64,000 nucleotides of DNA from Chryseobacterium sp. JM1 (lineage in GTDB: Bacteria; Bacteroidota; Bacteroidia; Flavobacteriales; Weeksellaceae). This document shows, piece after piece, positions 50,850 to 59,442 of the stretch. The translations under genes and the position numbers were made by a program. Each line of letters begins with the position of its first letter. The stretch's first letter is position 1. The DNA is taken from assembly GCF_000737715.1 (NCBI RefSeq), contig NZ_JPRN01000002.1, positions 558,001-622,000 on the forward strand, in the 5' to 3' direction. The notes beneath the pieces were generated by a model. The model did no database searches and was not told where the DNA came from. It saw only the letters and a list, made by a program, of their open reading frames with translations.

Positions 50850-51260
50850 TTAGCAGTACTCGTCAAAAGCAGCCTGAAGATTTGCTGCAATAGCGCCTGC
50901 AGGGTTTCCTTCGATGTGGTGTCTTTCCAGCATGTGAACCAATTCACCGTCCTTGAAAAGCGCTACACATGGAGAGCTTGGAGGGAATGGAGCAAGATGC
51001 TTTCTAGCTTCTGCTACAGCTTCCGTATCAAATCCTGCAAAAACAGTTGTTAAATGATCAGGTTTTTTATCCCCTGTCAAAGAATATACAACTCCCGGTC
51101 TTGCCGCACCTGCTGCACATCCACAAACTGAATTGATCACCAATAGGGTAGTTCCTGACTGCTTTAAAGCCTCTTCTACCTGTGCCGGAGATGTTAAATC
51201 CTGGAAACCTTTATCTGTAAGTTCTGCCTTCATAGGCATTACTAAATCTGTTGGATACAT
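50850..51260 (-). CDS. BrxA/BrxB family bacilliredoxin
   Basis: 136 residues, thioredoxin-like, with the family's Cys46-Gly-Cys48 (NSVCGCAAG) and conserved PFPPSSPCVALFKDGELVHM. Bacilliredoxins remove bacillithiol from protein cysteines. Some Bacteroidota make bacillithiol, so this may be its role here. The start MYPTDLVMPM is typical for the family. It is a single gene with its own terminator. Confidence 0.9.
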   Translation of the reverse strand: MYPTDLVMPMKAELTDKGFQDLTSPAQVEEALKQSGTTLLVINSVCGCAAGAARPGVVYSLTGDKKPDHLTTVFAGFDTEAVAEARKHLAPFPPSSPCVALFKDGELVHMLERHHIEGNPAGAIAANLQAAFDEYC

Positions 51261-51421
51261 ATATTTTGTTTTTTATCGATACAAAGTTAATGATTTCTTA
51301 GCTTTTCTTCAATATATAAAAACTATCAATCGTTTAGTCAGATAAAATTAATATAATATTAATATTTCAATAATATTCAAAAAAATGTGAAATAAAATTA
51401 TGAATAATAAGAAATAATTAC

Positions 51422-51546
51422 TAAATTTGAAATGATTCTGAAAAACAAACGACCATGAAAAAAACATTTACTGCTTTCCCTCGAGCATTCAAATTATTCA
51501 ATTCGGCATGAATCAGCCGTTAAGTACACCGATTCAGTTTTTTTTT
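51422..51546 (+). ncRNA. Candidate short transcript with 18-codon ORF and terminator
   Basis: A -7 box TAAATTTG at 51422-51429 is followed by an ATG at 51454 with an 18-codon ORF (MKKTFTAFPRAFKLFNSA) and then a hairpin TGAATC/GATTCA running into GTTTTTTTTT (about 51509-51546). No gene follows on the plus strand. It may be a small RNA or encode a tiny peptide. Confidence 0.4.
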
Positions 51547-51582
51547 AAACATGATCAACTGAATTAATAATTATGAATATCC

Positions 51583-51620
51583 AAAAAAATGAATCCCGGA
51601 ACGCTAGCGTTCCGGGATTC
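51583..51620 (-). terminator. 30-bp perfect palindrome acting as terminator for the yqeY-like gene
   Basis: 51591-51620 is a perfect palindrome (GAATCCCGGAACGCT and its complement). On the minus strand it is followed by ATTTTTTT. It lies 98 nt past the stop of the GatB/YqeY gene. CCCGG words recur between it and the gene. Confidence 0.75.
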
Positions 51621-51717
51621 TTTAATCAAATCGATATGCAAAGGTTGGATATCCTGTTTTTTGGGTTCGTGTTTGTATTCCGGTTAAATCCCGGATTTCG
51701 CACCACGTATCCCGGTT

Positions 51718-52164
51718 TTATGAAAGCAGTTTCTTCGCCATTTCGGAAATACTTTTTCCGTCTGACTTTCCTGCCAATGCTTTTGAAGCAGCCCCCATTA
51801 CCTTTCCTAAGTCTTTTGCAGACTCAGCTCCGGTTTCTGAGATAATTTTCTTAATTTCTGCTTCCAGTTCTTCCGGATTCAGCTGTTTAGGCAAAAATTG
51901 CTCAATCACTTTCATCTGGGCTTCTTCCACTTCAGCAAGGTCATTTCTTCCCTGCGCAGAAAACTGCTCGAAAGAATCTTTACGCTGCTTGATCATTCTC
52001 TGAAGGATCGCAATTTCCTGCTCCGGAGTAACTTCAACTCCTCTCGCTTCAGTGTGTAGATTTAAAATTTGAGCTTTTACAGCTCTCAAAGAGTCCAGAG
52101 CGACTCTGTCTTTAGCTCTCATAGCTGTTTTAATAGCTTCGCTTATGATATTTTCTAAACTCAT
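51718..52164 (-). CDS. GatB/YqeY domain protein
   Basis: 148 residues of the YqeY type: LENIISEAIKTAMRAKDRVA, then LRAVKAQILN and the C-terminal KDLGKVMGAASKALAGKSDG. It is related to the tail domain of GatB that holds tRNA, but it lacks the amidase part, and its role is unknown. The start at 52164 (MSLENII) was chosen, because the 17 codons before it read from a repeated AT-rich spacer. It follows ftsZ, as often in Bacteroidota. Confidence 0.85.
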   Translation of the reverse strand: MSLENIISEAIKTAMRAKDRVALDSLRAVKAQILNLHTEARGVEVTPEQEIAILQRMIKQRKDSFEQFSAQGRNDLAEVEEAQMKVIEQFLPKQLNPEELEAEIKKIISETGAESAKDLGKVMGAASKALAGKSDGKSISEMAKKLLS

Positions 52165-52255
52165 GGTATTTAATTTATCAATGTAAAAGTGTATCAATGT
52201 ACCAATTTTGAACAAGCAATTGTTACACTGTTAAATTGATACATTGTTACATTAT

Positions 52256-54178
52256 TTAGTCAACGTCTTTATTTAAAAATCTGTTCTCTCTCACTTGCAT
52301 AGATCCGTTGTTGTCAGACAGATACGTATTGATATTCTGGTCTGAAGCATTGGTTCCATCTATAGCGATGTTCTTTCTTTTGAAAGCCGGTACAGATTCG
52401 AATTCGCTTGTGCTGTCAAAGCTTTGATAGCGTGAATTGAATTCTTTTAATTTATTTCTTCTCTCCACAATTCTGTCCTGGTCAACCGCTTTATTCACGA
52501 ATGTGAATTCTGATTCCGCAGGTTTTGGAGTTTCAATTTCTATTTTTTCTTCAAAAGCCGGTTTTGTTTCTGCTTTCGGCTCTTCGTATCTTGTCTGGAA
52601 GATCGCTTCAACTGCCTGAACCGGAATTTCAGTTACTGCACTTGCAGGCGCTGTAAACTCTGCTTTTGGCTGACCGTAGTCAGTCTTAGGCTCATTGGAC
52701 GAAGGCTGATTGTTCACAAAGAAACTGAATTCAACAGGTTTTTCATCTGAAAAAACACTCGTAGCTGGTGTAGACGGAGTTTCATCTTTTCTGGCATCAA
52801 AATCAAATTTAAAAGACTCGATTTCCAGATCATTTGGATCTTCTCCTTCTTCATCATAAGAGAATAAGCTGTAAGACTCTTCTTCTGCTTCCTCCTCATT
52901 TCTCCAGTCACGGGAAGCGCTGTTCTGCGTATCTTCCTCTTTATCAAAGAATTTTATTTCTGTTTTAATTTCTTCTTCCTCAATAATCATTTTTTTTTCA
53001 GAAGACTTCATCCCGAATTGCGGCGCATCGCTGTCCTCATCATCCAGTCTGAAAGTGTGCTTTCCACCGAAATCACGTGTTGGTTCAGAAGTTGTTTCTC
53101 TTTCTTCCCTTGTCTTAAAAGGAGAGGCTTTTGGAGTCTCAAAACTGTCATTAAGACTGATTCTGATCTTCTCTGTAGGACCCGCGAATCTTTTGCTGTC
53201 ATTTGAAAAACCTGTAGCGATAACAAGAACGCTCACAGAATCTCCCAGTTCTTCATCAGCACCCACCCCGAAAATAATATCAGCAGTATTTCCAGCTTCT
53301 TTCTGGATGTGGTCCATAATTACCCCGATCTCATCCATGGTCACTTCTTCCGCACCACTTCTGATCAATAGAAGGACGTTTTTAGCACCGGTAATCTTGT
53401 TGTCGTTCAACAACGGAGAGTCTAATGCTTTTTTAACTGCTTCTTCTGCTTTGTTTTCTCCTGAAGCAATTCCGGTAGACATCAAAGCTGTACCAGAGTT
53501 CTGAAGTACAGATTTAGCATCTCTAAAGTCAATGTTTACATCGAAGTAACCGGTAATAACTTCTGCCATTCCTTTCGCGGCATTGGTTAAAACTTCATCG
53601 GCCTTTGAGAATCCCTGCTTGAATCCAAGGTTTCCAAACTGCTGTCTTAATTTATCATTATTGATCACAATAAGTGAATCAACATTATTTCTTAGCTTTT
53701 CAAGACCAATTTCGGCCTGTTCAAGTCTTCTTTTCCCTTCAAAACTGAAAGGAACGGTAACGATACCCACGGTAAGAATTCCCATGTCTTTAGCTACCTT
53801 AGCAATCACAGGAGCAGCTCCGGTACCTGTACCACCGCCCATTCCGGCAGTAATGAACACCATTTTGGTATTCTGGCCCATAGATGCTTTGATCTCTTCG
53901 ATGCTTTCAATAGCAGATTTTTCCCCCACTTCAGGATCAGCGCCGGCACCAAGACCTTCTGTGATGGTGGTACCAAGCTGTACTTTGTTGGCAACGGGGT
54001 TATTATCTAACGTTTGGGCATCCGTATTGCAGACTACGAAGTCTACTCCGTAAATCCCTTTCTCGTACATGTGTTTCAGCGCGTTGTTTCCACCGCCTCC
54101 TACACCGATTACTTTTATGATGGATGAATTTCCTTTTGGCAAATCAAATGAAAATCCTTGTGTACCTATATTTTCCAT
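52256..54178 (-). CDS. ftsZ: Cell division protein FtsZ with long acidic linker
   Basis: 640 residues, far longer than the usual 350-400. The GTPase domain (about 15-330) has GVGGGGNNA and the tubulin signature GGGTGTGAAP (114-123). The intrinsically disordered acidic linker spans about 330-620 (many E, D, S, T and P). The end ENRFLNKDVD is the conserved C-terminal peptide that binds FtsA. It polymerises to form the division ring. The ATG at 54178 (MENIGTQGF) was chosen, because the upstream codons come from a repeated spacer. It is downstream of ftsA. Confidence 0.95.
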   Translation of the reverse strand: MENIGTQGFSFDLPKGNSSIIKVIGVGGGGNNALKHMYEKGIYGVDFVVCNTDAQTLDNNPVANKVQLGTTITEGLGAGADPEVGEKSAIESIEEIKASMGQNTKMVFITAGMGGGTGTGAAPVIAKVAKDMGILTVGIVTVPFSFEGKRRLEQAEIGLEKLRNNVDSLIVINNDKLRQQFGNLGFKQGFSKADEVLTNAAKGMAEVITGYFDVNIDFRDAKSVLQNSGTALMSTGIASGENKAEEAVKKALDSPLLNDNKITGAKNVLLLIRSGAEEVTMDEIGVIMDHIQKEAGNTADIIFGVGADEELGDSVSVLVIATGFSNDSKRFAGPTEKIRISLNDSFETPKASPFKTREERETTSEPTRDFGGKHTFRLDDEDSDAPQFGMKSSEKKMIIEEEEIKTEIKFFDKEEDTQNSASRDWRNEEEAEEESYSLFSYDEEGEDPNDLEIESFKFDFDARKDETPSTPATSVFSDEKPVEFSFFVNNQPSSNEPKTDYGQPKAEFTAPASAVTEIPVQAVEAIFQTRYEEPKAETKPAFEEKIEIETPKPAESEFTFVNKAVDQDRIVERRNKLKEFNSRYQSFDSTSEFESVPAFKRKNIAIDGTNASDQNINTYLSDNNGSMQVRENRFLNKDVD

Positions 54179-54289
54179 AACTATGCTTTTTATAATTGAT
54201 GAGTGATGAATGATAACTGATGAGTGATAAATGGCGTTGGGCAAAAAGCTTTTTATTTATCAATTATCAATGATCTTCTATCATTTATA

Positions 54290-55675
54290 TTACTCTACTT
54301 CTTCAAAGAATTTTTTTACTTTTTCCATAAGCGACTGCCCGAAGGTCAACTTCGCTCTTCTGCTTTCCTGCTGATCATTCACAACGGGTTGCTGTTCATG
54401 AACCATCGCTGTAGGCTGAACCGCCTGAACTGTTTCTGTCTGTGCCACAGCAGCTTCTGCATTGGCTATTTCCTCTTCTACGAGTTCTTCTGTTTCAGCG
54501 CCCTGCTTTTTGTCGCGAATCTTCAAACTCTCCATCAGCAAGCCGATTGAAGTAGCAAATTCCGGGCCTTTCAGGTACTGATTCTTGTCGTTTGCAATAT
54601 ATTCATTAGCAAATCCGATTCTGCTGTCAAAACCTGTTGTATAATTGGCAAGCTGGCGAAGGTGCTTCAAGTTGGATCCGCCTCCCGTAAGGACAATCCC
54701 TGCGATCAGCTTTTTCTTTTGCTCGAATGCTCCGTAAGCTTTTAATTCTGTATTCACCATTTCCAGGATTTCTTCCACTCTCGCATTGATGATCTGCGCC
54801 AGGGTTTTAAGGGAAATCTCTTTATCCGGTCTTCCGTGAAGTCCGGGAATGGTTACAAATGTGCTGTCTTTTTCCAGTTCCGGAACTGCAGAACCGAATT
54901 TTACTTTCAGCTGTTCAGCATGTTTCTCGATAATGGAGCAGCCTTCTTTGATATCTTCCGTAATGATACCGCCTCCGTAAGGAATGACGCAGGTATGACG
55001 GATGATATTATCTTTGAAGATCGCAATATCTGTAGTACCGCCGCCTATATCTACGATAGCAACGCCGGCTTCTTTTTCTTCTTTCGTTAATACAGCTTCT
55101 GAAGACGCCAGAGGTTCCAGGGTAAGGGCTTCCATTTCAAGGCCTGCTTCTCTTACACATCTTGCGATGTTTCTGATGCTGCCCATCTGTCCTACTACCA
55201 CGTGGAAGTTGGCTTCCAAACGCTTTCCATGCATTCCTACGGGCTCCTGAATTTCACCTTCGGAATCTACTTTATATTCCTGGGGAAGAACATGGATGAT
55301 TTCTTCTCCGGGAAGCATTACCAGCTTTTTTACCTGATCTTTCAGGGCTTCGATGTCGTCGTCTGTAATAAATTTGTCCGGATGCTCACGCATGATATAG
55401 TCGGAATGCTGAAGAGAACGGATATGTTTTCCTGCAATACCTACTGTGACCTTACGGATAGGAACTCCTGCGCTGGATTGTGCTTCAGAAACGGCCGCCT
55501 TGATTGAATTAATGGTTTGTGAGATATTATTCACAATACCTTTATGAACTCCAAGACTTTTGGCCTTCCCAACGCCGAGAACTTCTATCTTCCCGTGTGC
55601 ATTCCTCCTTCCGACAATCGCGACAATCTTCGTTGTCCCGATGTCCAGACCTACTGAATACTCTTGATTTTCCAT
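54290..55675 (-). CDS. ftsA: Cell division protein FtsA
   Basis: 461 residues of the actin-like fold. It has phosphate-1 VGLDIGTTKIVAIVG, the SHS2 (1C) insert with GIAGKHIRSL, phosphate-2 VAIVDIGGGTTDIAIF and adenosine IVLTGGGSNLKHL. A Gln/Glu/Val-rich linker and the amphipathic membrane helix MEKVKKFFEEVE end it. It ties FtsZ filaments to the membrane. It lies between ftsQ and ftsZ. Confidence 0.95.
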   Translation of the reverse strand: MENQEYSVGLDIGTTKIVAIVGRRNAHGKIEVLGVGKAKSLGVHKGIVNNISQTINSIKAAVSEAQSSAGVPIRKVTVGIAGKHIRSLQHSDYIMREHPDKFITDDDIEALKDQVKKLVMLPGEEIIHVLPQEYKVDSEGEIQEPVGMHGKRLEANFHVVVGQMGSIRNIARCVREAGLEMEALTLEPLASSEAVLTKEEKEAGVAIVDIGGGTTDIAIFKDNIIRHTCVIPYGGGIITEDIKEGCSIIEKHAEQLKVKFGSAVPELEKDSTFVTIPGLHGRPDKEISLKTLAQIINARVEEILEMVNTELKAYGAFEQKKKLIAGIVLTGGGSNLKHLRQLANYTTGFDSRIGFANEYIANDKNQYLKGPEFATSIGLLMESLKIRDKKQGAETEELVEEEIANAEAAVAQTETVQAVQPTAMVHEQQPVVNDQQESRRAKLTFGQSLMEKVKKFFEEVE

Positions 55676-55710
55676 TTTATGTCGATTTGATTTTTTTCTA
55701 CTTTTTCATG

Positions 55711-55788
55711 TCTGGGACGTGTCCCGTTTTTTTAATCAATTGGATTTTATCCAATTCTATGTTAAATCGTCCCTTTGGGACTCTTTAT
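55711..55788. repeat. Palindromic element copy 1 (ftsA-ftsQ gap)
   Basis: GGGACGTGTCCC (55714-55725) is followed by CAATTGGAT/ATCCAATTC and then GTTAAATCGTCCCTTTGGGACT (first half at 55761-55768), ending in CTCTTTA. The same final block occurs at 59411-59438. The last few bases overlap the ftsQ stop. Confidence 0.65.
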
Positions 55789-56747
55789 TCTATTTTTACC
55801 TTTGCTTTGGGCTTTGCTGCCGTGGGCTTTTTCTCTGTTTTTTTAGTTTCCTTTGCTTTGGCAGTCGTTTTTGGCTTTGCTTTTTCCTTAGGCTTAGCCG
55901 CAGGTGTTTTTGCTTTCTTCGTCTCAGTTTTAGGCATTACATCCGGTTTTTTAGCTGCAGCCAGTGCCGGGGCTTTGGCCAGTTCCAGATTTCCTGCTTT
56001 CAGAATGCTGTCGTTTTCTTTGAAATAGGGATTTAAGGTCGTTACAATCTGATTTTGGTATTTCACAGAAACCATGCTGTACTTTTGGGGATCCTGGAAT
56101 ACCAGGTATTTTTCCACGAAAGTCTTTAACCCTTTAACTTTAAATTCTATATTATCAAGATCTCCTATTTCTACTTTATAATTTCCGTCACTTGTGAGGA
56201 GATTATAGTCGCCTTTGCTTTTTGAAATTCCGATAAAGAATTTTTTACTGAAATCATCTTTATCAATCTTTTCCACTAATTCTGCCAGTTTTTCATACTC
56301 GTCCGGACTTATATTTCCTGTTACCAGCATGCAAGGATGCGAATAGGTTTTGGAAATGGGAAATTCAACTCCTTTTTCATCTACATAGAAGTCTCTTCCA
56401 TCTTTATTCAGCCTGAACACAGGAACTCTTTGCTTAATATCCAGATAAAGCTTTCCATTTAAGTTTAAGTAGACATTGGCACTATCTACAGCCGGAAGCG
56501 CATTGATCTTCTTTTCAAGTAAGGGAATATTCAGGTCTCCCACTTTTCCGGAAGGGTTTTCTTTTTTTACAATTTCCCGGATATCTTTTTCATCAATGAA
56601 GTATACCGGAGTTTTTTCATTCATTTTTACAGAAATCTTATTGTCCGTGATCTTCTGGCCGCTGAATCTCTTCAATGAGAAACTCAGCAGTAATCCAAGG
56701 ATGATCACTGTGACAGCAATTTTTAATATTCTGTATTTATTTTTCAT
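55785..56747 (-). CDS. ftsQ: Cell division protein FtsQ with basic Lys/Ala/Pro-rich tail
   Basis: 320 residues. One membrane helix (about 9-25) is followed by a POTRA domain (KTPVYFIDEKDIREIVKKEN) and a beta domain with VPVFRLNKDGRDFYVDEKGV. The last 65 or so residues are a basic low-complexity tail of K, A, P and T, as in histone-like linkers. FtsQ connects early and late division proteins in the periplasm. The tail is odd, because it should lie in the periplasm. It stands between murC and ftsA. Confidence 0.88.
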   Translation of the reverse strand: MKNKYRILKIAVTVIILGLLLSFSLKRFSGQKITDNKISVKMNEKTPVYFIDEKDIREIVKKENPSGKVGDLNIPLLEKKINALPAVDSANVYLNLNGKLYLDIKQRVPVFRLNKDGRDFYVDEKGVEFPISKTYSHPCMLVTGNISPDEYEKLAELVEKIDKDDFSKKFFIGISKSKGDYNLLTSDGNYKVEIGDLDNIEFKVKGLKTFVEKYLVFQDPQKYSMVSVKYQNQIVTTLNPYFKENDSILKAGNLELAKAPALAAAKKPDVMPKTETKKAKTPAAKPKEKAKPKTTAKAKETKKTEKKPTAAKPKAKVKIE

Positions 56748-56824
56748 ATATTTTGTACAATGTATAAAGTACAGTGTACTGTGTATTTCAATTAGTTATT
56801 TTATTAAATGATCTCTGTACATTA

Positions 56825-58198
56825 CTACATTTTACTTTGTACAGAAGAATTTATCCATTCCGTAATAGGATCATACAGGGTATCAATATTTCCTGCGCCT
56901 ACCGTGAGAAGGATGTCAAAATCTTTTTCTTTTATTTTATCAAAAGCACCTGACAGATCCGATCTTTCTTTTTTATCTAAATTCACTTTTTCCAATAACC
57001 TGCCGGATGTTATTCCTTCGAAATTTTCCTGAAGTTCTCTTGCCGGATAAATGTCGAGAAGGATCAGCTCATCTGCTTTGCTTAAACTTTCTGCGAACCC
57101 GTCAGCGAAATCTCTGGTTCTGCTGAAAAGATGCGGCTGGAAAACCACCAACAGTTTTTTCTCCGGATAAAAGGTTCTGATTGAGCTTACTACCGCATTG
57201 ATTTCTGTCGGGTGGTGGGCATAATCATCGATATAAATTTTACCGTTGGGATAAATATGCTTGGTATATCTTCTTTTAATTCCTTTAAAATTGGCAATAG
57301 CCTTTTTCAGCGTTTCAAAATCCACGCCTAAATTGTGAAGGATAGCCAATGCTGCTGTAGCATTTTCTACATTATGAATGCCCGGAATTTCCCAGACAAA
57401 ATCTTTTACTGTTTCAGATGGGGTATGGAAATCAAAATAAATTTTATCATGATCCATACGCAGATTGTCTGAATAGTAATCTGCTTTTTCATTGACGGCA
57501 TAAGTCTGATGGTCTCTGCCGATGTCCAGTCCTTTTCTTACAAATAACTGCCTGTCATTCGGAACGAGTGCTGCAAACTGCTTGAAACCTTCTTCAATAT
57601 GGCTTTTGTCGCCGTAAATATCCAGGTGATCAGCATCGGTAGAAGTTACCACAGCCCAGTCGGGAGAAAGGGTCAGAAAGCTTCTGTCATATTCATCTGC
57701 TTCTACTACCGAATATTGTGTGCCGTTATACAGAAAGTTTGATTTGAAATTTTCAGAAATACCGCCTAAAAAGCATGAAAACGGAAGGTTAGCTTCTTTG
57801 CACAGGTGGGAAACCAATGTAGAAGTTGTTGTTTTTCCGTGAGTTCCGGCTATAGCGATACAGTCTGTATTTTCTGTGATCAGCCCTAAAACTTTAGCCC
57901 TTTTTAAAACTTCAAACTGATTCTGGTTAAAATAATCTAAAATTCCCAACGTTTTGATGGCGGGAGTATAGATCACCAGCGTATTTTCTTTTTGAAGGCC
58001 GGTTATTTTTACATCAATATGATCTTCGAAAACAATATCAATTCCTTCTTTCATCAGTTGGGTCGTAAGCTTGGTGTTGGTCTTGTCATAGCCCAGCACT
58101 TTTTTGCCCGAAGCATTGAAATAACGCGCCAAAGCACTCATTCCAATCCCTCCGATTCCTACGAAGTAATAATTTTGATATGTTTCAAGAATTTTCAT
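56825..58198 (-). CDS. murC: UDP-N-acetylmuramate-L-alanine ligase
   Basis: 457 residues of the Mur ligase family. The N-terminal Rossmann part has FVGIGGIGMSALARYF. The ATP loop is AGTHGKTTTS (117-126). EADEYDRSFL and GIHNVENATAALAI are typical of MurC. It adds the first L-Ala to UDP-MurNAc in the cytoplasm. The length is normal. It is in order with murG upstream and ftsQ downstream. Confidence 0.95.
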   Translation of the reverse strand: MKILETYQNYYFVGIGGIGMSALARYFNASGKKVLGYDKTNTKLTTQLMKEGIDIVFEDHIDVKITGLQKENTLVIYTPAIKTLGILDYFNQNQFEVLKRAKVLGLITENTDCIAIAGTHGKTTTSTLVSHLCKEANLPFSCFLGGISENFKSNFLYNGTQYSVVEADEYDRSFLTLSPDWAVVTSTDADHLDIYGDKSHIEEGFKQFAALVPNDRQLFVRKGLDIGRDHQTYAVNEKADYYSDNLRMDHDKIYFDFHTPSETVKDFVWEIPGIHNVENATAALAILHNLGVDFETLKKAIANFKGIKRRYTKHIYPNGKIYIDDYAHHPTEINAVVSSIRTFYPEKKLLVVFQPHLFSRTRDFADGFAESLSKADELILLDIYPARELQENFEGITSGRLLEKVNLDKKERSDLSGAFDKIKEKDFDILLTVGAGNIDTLYDPITEWINSSVQSKM

Positions 58199-58251
58199 AC
58201 TTATTAAAAAATTTAAAGATTAAATGATTGAAGAATTAACCTATTATCAAA

Positions 58252-59355
58252 TTATCTCATTAACATGCTAAATATCTCATCTACAATCTCTTTTGCAGCA
58301 TTAGGCTTGGCAAAATATTCCATATTCTGAGACATTTCATTTCTTACACTGGTACTGTTGCAGATTTCTTCCAGAATATTCCAGAATTTTTCCTGCACTT
58401 CAGAGTCTTTTACCATTCTGGCTGCATTTTTTTCAACCAGATTCATGGCATTTTTGGTCTGGTGGTCTTCCGCTGCAAACGGGAAAGGTACCAGAAGAAC
58501 CGGCTTTTTAGCAACCGCCAACTCTGAAATGGCAATGGCTCCAGCTCTTGAAACAATAATATCTGCCGCAGAGTAGGCCAGTTCCATGTCCTTGATGAAC
58601 TCCAGGATCTGAATGTTTCTGCTGTGGGTATCTTTTGTTTCTTCTAAAATATCTTTATAATCAAGCTTTCCTGTTTGCCAGATCAGCTGATAGTCTTTAC
58701 TTACAAGATCGTTTAAATGAGATCTCCAGGCATTGTTTAGTGTTCTGGAGCCCAAAGAGCCACCTACGGAAAGGATGGTAAGTTTATCTATGCTCAGTCC
58801 CATTTTTTCTTTTGCAAGGGCTGTTTCCGTCATTCCTGTGATGATATTCTCACGAATAGGATTTCCCAGGAATTTTATTTTTTCAGCCGGAAAACCTTCT
58901 ACTTTCGGATAAGCCGTGAAAACAGCTTTGGCTTTCTTACTTAATATTTTATTGGTTACGCCTGCATGGGCATTCTGCTCCTGAATAAAGATGGGAATTC
59001 CCAATTTACTGGCTTCATACAAAGCCGGACCACTTGCAAAACCTCCGGTTCCAACTGCAAAATCGGGAGCGAAATTTCTAATGATCTTCTTTGATCTTGA
59101 TAAGCTTTTCAAAATTTTGAAAGGCAACCCTAAATTCGACAGCATATTTCCTCTGTCGATTCCGGCAATATCAATTCCTTCAATTTTATAGCCTGCCTGC
59201 GGAACTTTTTCCATTTCCATTTTTCCGTTGGCTCCGATGAACAAAAATTCTGTATCAGGAAATCTTTTTCTGATTTCGTCTGCAATAGCGATAGCCGGGA
59301 AGATGTGTCCTCCTGTTCCGCCGCCTGATAGTAATACTTTTAGTTTTTTGTTCAT
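58252..59355 (-). CDS. murG: UDP-GlcNAc:lipid I transferase MurG
   Basis: 367 residues, GT28 fold. The first loop SGGGTGGHIFPAIAIADEI, the second GTGGFASGPALYEAS and the donor-binding SRAGAIAISELAVAKKP are typical. It makes lipid II from lipid I on the inner face of the membrane. It lies between ftsW and murC. Confidence 0.95.
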   Translation of the reverse strand: MNKKLKVLLSGGGTGGHIFPAIAIADEIRKRFPDTEFLFIGANGKMEMEKVPQAGYKIEGIDIAGIDRGNMLSNLGLPFKILKSLSRSKKIIRNFAPDFAVGTGGFASGPALYEASKLGIPIFIQEQNAHAGVTNKILSKKAKAVFTAYPKVEGFPAEKIKFLGNPIRENIITGMTETALAKEKMGLSIDKLTILSVGGSLGSRTLNNAWRSHLNDLVSKDYQLIWQTGKLDYKDILEETKDTHSRNIQILEFIKDMELAYSAADIIVSRAGAIAISELAVAKKPVLLVPFPFAAEDHQTKNAMNLVEKNAARMVKDSEVQEKFWNILEEICNSTSVRNEMSQNMEYFAKPNAAKEIVDEIFSMLMR

Positions 59356-59388
59356 TTTCTTTTTATGTTGATGGACTGCTTATACTAT

Positions 59389-59442
59389 GATAGGACTGCG
59401 TCCTATCTTTTGTTAAATCGTCCTGTTGGGACTCTTTAAGGG
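59389..59442. repeat. Palindromic element copy 2 (murG-ftsW gap)
   Basis: GATAGGAC-TGC-GTCCTATC (59389-59407) is followed by GTTAAATCGTCC, then TGTTGGGACTCTTTA. The final block matches 55761-55787 with two changes. Confidence 0.65.

Noticed and set aside
53018..54053. Several plus-strand open frames opposite ftsZ
   Set aside because: They run antisense to the conserved GTPase domain and contain no recognisable motif.
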